Shown one piece after another: positions 42,508 to 46,793 of a stretch of DNA of 46,793 nt. Under the pieces are notes generated by a model. It worked only from the letters and a program-made list of their open reading frames with translations. It was not told the DNA's origin and did no database searches. Both the position numbers and the translations under genes were made by a program. The stretch is from CAYVFC01 sp964450715. GTDB taxonomy: Bacteria; Myxococcota_A; Polyangia; Polyangiales; JAFGIB01. The stretch spans positions 1 to 46,793 of the forward strand of contig CAYVFC010000055.1 in the NCBI GenBank assembly GCA_964450715.1, given 5' to 3'. Each line of letters begins with the position of its first letter. Position 1 is the stretch's first letter.

Positions 42508-44829
42508 TCACGGCACCTCGTCCACACCCACGTCCCAATCGCCCAGCGGCCTCGCCTCTCCGTCGACGTCGACGACAGTGCCGGCGTAGTAACCGGACGG
42601 GGCCATGCCGGCGCCGATACACTGACTGCCGCCGGTCAGGTGTAACCCGTCGACGTCGAACAGCGGGTCGACCGACAGGTTGCCGGATACCGATACGCAA
42701 CCGGTCCAGGCGCAGGCGTTGATCGCGTCGATGTCCGTCAAGCACCCCGCCCCTCCTTCGGCGTACACGATACAATCCAGGTCCGCGCCATAGATATCAT
42801 TATTGTGAATATCGGCCGCGCTCGATACCCGAATTCCCCACGACGTATCCCCACTACCGCCGTCGATGATGTTGTTGACCAGGGCCAGCTTGTCGTCGGC
42901 GGATGACAACAACACGCCCACCGACTCGGATACCGCGTCGCCACCGTCGATCACGTTGTTGATCACGGGCACCGGCGAGCTCAGGCCCGGAGGCGACGTG
43001 CTGAACAGGCCAAAGGTAAAATCGGCAGTGCCGCCGCGAATCACGTTGTTGACCACGGCGACCTCGTCGCCGTCGGTAGCGAGCAGGAACATAGCCAGGG
43101 CGTTCTCGCCTCCCGTACCGCCATCGATGGTACAGTTCTCGACCAGTGAAACATCGGCCGCGTCGTCCTCACCTATGCGAACACCGAAGCTGATATCCTT
43201 CCCCGGTCCTCCGTCGCCAAACAGGTCAACGCCTTTCAGTATCATGTTTCCGGAGTAGTTCTCGGCGGCGACCGACTCGATCCCCGTGCCTCCGTAAACC
43301 TCTCCACCGTAGACGCGGATCCACGACGTCGATCCCGTCACGTACACGCCCCTGGAGTCGTCAGCTGCCGTAGCAACTCCCCCGCTAATCTCGTTATCAT
43401 GGGCCCAGACCGAACCGCCGTTCACCCATACACCGAAGCTGAACTCGTATCCCGTACCACCATCAATCGTGTTCCTCACCAGGTAACCGTTACCGCTCGC
43501 CGCCAGCACCGCCGCGTGCTCGGTGGCCGCGTCACCATCCTCGATGGTGGTATCCGCGATCAGCGCGATGGCGTCCGGATCGCCCCCCTCCACGATCTCG
43601 ACGCAGCGCACCTCGGCCTCGCCCGTGCTCCAGCACTTCACCGTAAACCCCTGCAAAGCCGTATCGCTCAACCGAATACCCGGATCAGCGCCCACCTGGA
43701 TGATGGACTCGTGAACCCCGATATCCCGAGTCCACCCCCCCGCCTCGTATCCCCCGAAGATGGAAACCCCGGGCAAGAGAATCGTCTCCGCATAGGTGCC
43801 CTCCGCCACCACCACCACCTTACCCGCGCCCTCGGCCGCCGTCACCGCCGCATCTATAGTCTGCTTCGGCAAAGCCCGGGTACCGGGATCGTCGTCATCC
43901 CCGTCCGTCTTGACGAAGATCGCCGTATCGTCATCGATCGACAGCTCCACCCCGTCGCAGTTCTGATCCACCCCGTCATCCGGAAGCTCCGGCACTCCGG
44001 GACGTACATACGCCAACGTATCGTCGCAATCCCCGCCATCAGTTATCCACGGCGCTCCTGGATCCGAACAGAACCTTTCCTTCAACCCCTCGTCCCCGTA
44101 CCCATCCCCGTCGGTCTCCGGATAATAGGCCGTACCGTCCATCGCATCCTCATCCGTCTCCCCATCGCAGTCGTCGTCTTCCCCGTTACACACCTCCTCG
44201 ACACCGGCGGGCGACTCGTTGACACACTCCACCCCATCGCCGGACTCGCTACAGCTCAGCGTCCCGTTCACGCACAGATCCCCGTCGTCCCCGTCGCAAG
44301 GCTCTCCCTTCGTCCCGAACCCCTCGTCCGTCTCCCCGTCGCAGTCGTCGTCGATCTCGTTACACAGCTCGTCCGCCCCCGGATGGACCGCCATCACTTC
44401 ATCGTCGCAGTCTACGTCGCTACAGTACCCATCACCATCCTCGTCCTCCCCCGCGTCGCATCCGGTTCCACCATCCCCACCAGCCCCCGCCTCCGGGCCG
44501 GCATCGCTCGACGCATCCATTCCTTCCTCGCCGCCGGCATCGACCGACGCATCCGCCCCACCCTCGCCGCCGGCACCGCCGGACGGACCCGCGTCGTTCT
44601 CCTCCACCGCACCGTCCACCCCACCGTCCCCGGCTCCGCCTCCGTCCCCGGCTCCGGCCCCGCCATCGCCGCCCGCTCCGCCCTGTGCGCCCGAATCGCC
44701 CCCGACGCCCCCGGTTTCCCCACCCCCATCGTCCGATCCGCCGCAGGCCAGCAACGAACCGCTCACAATCAAAGCCCCGAAACAAACCGCAACAGAAAAT
44801 GGGATCGTTCGCGCCCTACAACTGGTCAT
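42508..44829 (-). CDS. Beta-helix lipoprotein with MopE-like metal-binding motifs
   Basis: 773 residues from the ATG at 44829, which has GGGAGGAAG upstream. Lipobox LLAC (Cys29), about 110 residues of Gly/Ala/Asp linker, then metal-binding motifs (DEDGDGYCSDVDCDD, CNEIDDDCDGETDEG, CNGEDDDCDGETDED, VDQNCDG). From about residue 300 a right-handed parallel beta-helix follows: TRALPKQTIDAAVTAAEG, VVVVAEGTYAETILLPGVSI, and many NNVIDGG / ENCTIDGG / NNIIDGG coils. It ends in a short VDVDGEARPLGDWDVG motif known from such proteins. Beta-helix proteins often bind or cleave polysaccharide; no catalytic residues can be named. Confidence 0.88.
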   Translation of the reverse strand: MTSCRARTIPFSVAVCFGALIVSGSLLACGGSDDGGGETGGVGGDSGAQGGAGGDGGAGAGDGGGAGDGGVDGAVEENDAGPSGGAGGEGGADASVDAGGEEGMDASSDAGPEAGAGGDGGTGCDAGEDEDGDGYCSDVDCDDEVMAVHPGADELCNEIDDDCDGETDEGFGTKGEPCDGDDGDLCVNGTLSCSESGDGVECVNESPAGVEEVCNGEDDDCDGETDEDAMDGTAYYPETDGDGYGDEGLKERFCSDPGAPWITDGGDCDDTLAYVRPGVPELPDDGVDQNCDGVELSIDDDTAIFVKTDGDDDDPGTRALPKQTIDAAVTAAEGAGKVVVVAEGTYAETILLPGVSIFGGYEAGGWTRDIGVHESIIQVGADPGIRLSDTALQGFTVKCWSTGEAEVRCVEIVEGGDPDAIALIADTTIEDGDAATEHAAVLAASGNGYLVRNTIDGGTGYEFSFGVWVNGGSVWAHDNEISGGVATAADDSRGVYVTGSTSWIRVYGGEVYGGTGIESVAAENYSGNMILKGVDLFGDGGPGKDISFGVRIGEDDAADVSLVENCTIDGGTGGENALAMFLLATDGDEVAVVNNVIRGGTADFTFGLFSTSPPGLSSPVPVINNVIDGGDAVSESVGVLLSSADDKLALVNNIIDGGSGDTSWGIRVSSAADIHNNDIYGADLDCIVYAEGGAGCLTDIDAINACAWTGCVSVSGNLSVDPLFDVDGLHLTGGSQCIGAGMAPSGYYAGTVVDVDGEARPLGDWDVGVDEVP

Positions 44830-45060
44830 GCTTCCTCCCGTGGATGCGCCTTCTTCCGATTCCTTCAGAACTCCTGACGATGCCAACGGCTCGGGTCGCT
44901 AACCGAATTCCCCGTGGGATTCCGAACCCGTACGTTCCGAGTGTCCTCCGACATCGGCACCCTCTTACCACAAAACGCCCCGTATTTTCGCACACTTAGG
45001 CCCAGCAAGGCCATCAAATTCCTTCAATCTCAACCAAGAACGGCCCAATGCCCCGTTCGG

Positions 45061-46491
45061 TCAGTATTTCGTATCCACCAGATACCCGACTCTTCCGGAA
45101 CACGGCCATCCGCTCTTGCCCTTGTGCTTCCGAAGGCCGGTTGTGTAACTCTTCCGGTAGAAGCGCTTACCGCAAACCGAGCATTCGATGACGTATTTCG
45201 GACCGAGCGAACGACTCGAAACGCGACGAGATTTTGTTCCGCCCCCGGCTGCTGGTACGCGACGTGTGCCCCCTCCGCTACTCCTTCTGGTAGCGGGAGC
45301 GTCAATAGCTCCCGTCTGGGCGAATTCGACCCGGTATCGCGGCTTGAAAGGTGTCGACGTCACGTTGATACGAAGTAGTCGATCGACCCGGAACGATCTG
45401 TGGCCGTTCTTGTCCAGGTCGAACGCGTGCAAGACGATGTTGCCGTCCAGCGTTCTCCGCAGGGAATACGGTTCGAGGGTACGGCTGATTCTTCGGCCGT
45501 TCTCCTTCCGGTATTCGATCTCGATGCACAGGTAGTTCACCCCTGCGAAACGCACGGGCTCGAGAGGCACGCTCTGTCCCCACACGAAGACCGTGGGCGG
45601 AGGAGACCAGGCTACATCCTCCGAGCTCGTAACCGGAATGGAAGGAAGTGTCTCCGCCTCAGCGCGTTCCTCGAGCCAGTCGAAGAACCCTTCCAGCGCA
45701 TCCAAGTAGAGCCCGGAAGGGGGAAGGTTCGGTAACTGATGCGCCAGCATGTTTTCCCATTCGGACTCGAGCTCCCCGAAAACGGGCGAGTTACGGATCT
45801 CCTCGAAAGTAGGAATCGCGACTCCCTTTGATTCGCACTTCTCGATCAGTGCCTGGCGAACGTGTCCCGGTTCATTTCGGAGCTCGGAGTGCCGATGAAT
45901 ATTCACCACGTCGTAGAGATCACGGGGTCTGCAGCGTTCGCCCAGCGCCCGTATCTTCTCGGCGAACAACTCGTCGAACGAGTAGCATCTGACCTGGCCT
46001 TCTGAGGGAAACCGATCCGAGAACGGGTGACTGACACTTCGAAGAACAGGCGGTCGAGCGACCCTCTCCGACGAATCCAGATCCAGCTTCACCATCGCAA
46101 CCAACGGGGCCATACGCGGCCCCCGGTAGTAAATGCGTCCCTCGGCAGAGCGGCCATTTGGCCTGAGCTTCGCCCTCGGTGGTTGAGCCGCGAAGTCGAC
46201 ACCCGACTCCTCGTAGACCCGCTCGAGAAGACCTCTGAGAATCGGAAGAACCTCCTCGGGCGCGAAAGGTCCGCCCGGCAGGACGGTGAAGTCTAGGTCC
46301 TCGGAGAAGCGATAGGTCTCGAAAAAGCACTTCTTCAGGCAAGTCCCTCCCTTGAACACCCACGCATCCCGAAGGACCTCATCCGAGCCGATTCCCCATA
46401 GAAGCCAACCGATGACGTAGTCTTTCTCGATCACCTCCTCGCGGAGCCCCCACTCCGTCTCCAGGTTCCTGAGCTCTCCGTGAGAAATCAT
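45061..46491 (-). CDS. AbiEii-type nucleotidyltransferase toxin fused to WYL-like and zinc-finger domains
   Basis: 476 residues, against about 300 for ordinary AbiEii toxins. ATG at 46491 overlaps the antitoxin stop (ATGA). Residues 1-270 are the AbiEii domain: FKGGTCLKKC (46-55) and RFSEDLDF (61-68) of the nucleotidyltransferase fold, and SFDELFAEKIRALGERCRPR with RDLYD later. Residues about 312-376 read like a WYL domain (IEIEYRKENGRRISRTLEPY, GNIVLHAFDLDKNGHRSFRV). A Gly/Ser/Arg linker leads to a C-terminal zinc-finger candidate, Cys437, Cys440, His456, Cys464. Type IV toxins transfer nucleotides to targets such as tRNA and act in phage defence; the extra domains may sense ligand or bind nucleic acid (inference). 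Confidence 0.85.
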   Translation of the reverse strand: MISHGELRNLETEWGLREEVIEKDYVIGWLLWGIGSDEVLRDAWVFKGGTCLKKCFFETYRFSEDLDFTVLPGGPFAPEEVLPILRGLLERVYEESGVDFAAQPPRAKLRPNGRSAEGRIYYRGPRMAPLVAMVKLDLDSSERVARPPVLRSVSHPFSDRFPSEGQVRCYSFDELFAEKIRALGERCRPRDLYDVVNIHRHSELRNEPGHVRQALIEKCESKGVAIPTFEEIRNSPVFGELESEWENMLAHQLPNLPPSGLYLDALEGFFDWLEERAEAETLPSIPVTSSEDVAWSPPPTVFVWGQSVPLEPVRFAGVNYLCIEIEYRKENGRRISRTLEPYSLRRTLDGNIVLHAFDLDKNGHRSFRVDRLLRINVTSTPFKPRYRVEFAQTGAIDAPATRRSSGGGTRRVPAAGGGTKSRRVSSRSLGPKYVIECSVCGKRFYRKSYTTGLRKHKGKSGWPCSGRVGYLVDTKY

Positions 46492-46793
46492 GCCGAGTCG
46501 CCCCTCTCGCCCCTCTCGCCCCTCTCGCCCTTCTCGCCCTTCCCACCGATCTCGACATTCACCGCAAGATTCCACCTCCTAAGAAGCCTCCCCTGCCGGC
46601 GAACACTCGGATCGAGCCGCGAGTAGCCGGCGCTCACCTTCTCGCGACAGAGCGCCAACAATCTCGGCGCGTCGAGACCAGTTGCCTCTACGATGAATCC
46701 CAATCTCTTGAAGACGGTCCTGTTCTCGAGCTTCGTACCTCAGTCTGATCACCGAATTTGAAGGACCCGGGGGCCGGTTCCGATCACGCATGG
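46488..46793 (-). pseudogene. AbiEi-type antitoxin, C-terminal part, frame broken and 5' end outside window
   Basis: From about 46739 down to the stop at 46488 the frame reads LENRTVFKRLGFIVEA, LLALCREKVSAGYSRLDPS and RRQGRLLRRWNLAVNV, the typical end of AbiEi antitoxins, then a GERGERGERG tail. The same frame has a TGA at 46740-46742 and another just upstream, while the neighbouring frame (SVIRLRYEARE) looks like the continuation. So there is a frameshift near 46735-46745, real or from assembly. If real, the antitoxin is damaged while the toxin is intact, which would be hard to tolerate; an assembly or sequencing error is therefore plausible. The N-terminal HTH lies beyond the window. Confidence 0.65.
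46498..46542. repeat. 9-bp tandem repeat in the antitoxin tail
   Basis: Five in-frame 9-bp units (TCGCCCCTC three times, TCGCCCTTC twice) encode the GERGERGEKGEK-like antitoxin end just before the toxin start. Copy number could vary by slippage without breaking frame. Confidence 0.85.

Noticed and set aside
43399..44877. Plus-strand frame opposite the beta-helix lipoprotein
   Set aside because: Pro/Arg/His-rich shadow; the minus strand has all recognisable motifs.

Overview
The window is a GC-rich stretch that most resembles a chromosome fragment of a myxobacterium-like bacterium (Myxococcota, Polyangia-type). This is an inference from content: many lipoproteins with Gly/Ser/Ala-rich linkers after the lipidated Cys, several Cys-rich families with CDGxDNDCDG-type acidic motifs, twin ECF sigma/anti-sigma modules and von Willebrand A lipoproteins. 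There is no rRNA or housekeeping gene to confirm it. The sequence starts inside a tandem repeat, contains one 100-N scaffold gap, and ends inside an antitoxin gene.

Layout. 1-3866: a Cys-rich secreted protein (5' truncated), a LuxR-type regulator and the shortest of three paralogous Cys-repeat lipoproteins. 3875-9629: a truncated peroxiredoxin-like ORF, two convergent paralogous radical SAM proteins with an unusual CX8CX2C motif, and a membrane-embedded spermidine-synthase-like protein. 9765-17907: two ECF sigma/anti-sigma pairs (one anti-sigma much shortened), a Kazal-like lipoprotein coupled to a secreted protein, a Cys-rich lipoprotein and two vWA lipoproteins sharing a C-terminal domain. 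18005-24129: the other two members of the Cys-repeat family, with 7 and at least 17 repeat units, followed by a hairpin and the tail of a fourth copy. 24538-31326: a PepSY-like lipoprotein, a complete IS256-family element with 8-bp target duplication, an MBOAT/SGNH O-acetylation pair and a lipase-like lipoprotein.

31803-35178 is the integrase end of a mobile element: a promoter overlapped by a perfect palindrome, two unrecognised genes, an excisionase, a tyrosine integrase, the 3' half of a tRNA-Gly(GCC) as attachment core, and four short repeats spaced at multiples of 10 bp. An IS21-family element (35589-38351, 6-bp target duplication) lies next to it and interrupts an already damaged gene. 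38591-44829 holds three more lipoproteins: Cys-rich, 50-residue tandem repeat, and beta-helix. The window closes with an AbiE-type toxin-antitoxin locus whose toxin carries extra WYL-like and zinc-finger domains.

How it fits together: much of the coding capacity is for exported lipoproteins, interspersed with extracytoplasmic-function regulators, so a cell-surface theme is likely. The mobile elements and duplicated tails show active rearrangement. The least explained parts are the paired radical SAM enzymes, the AbiEii-WYL-zinc-finger fusion, the 50-residue repeat lipoprotein and the unrecognised genes of the integrative element.
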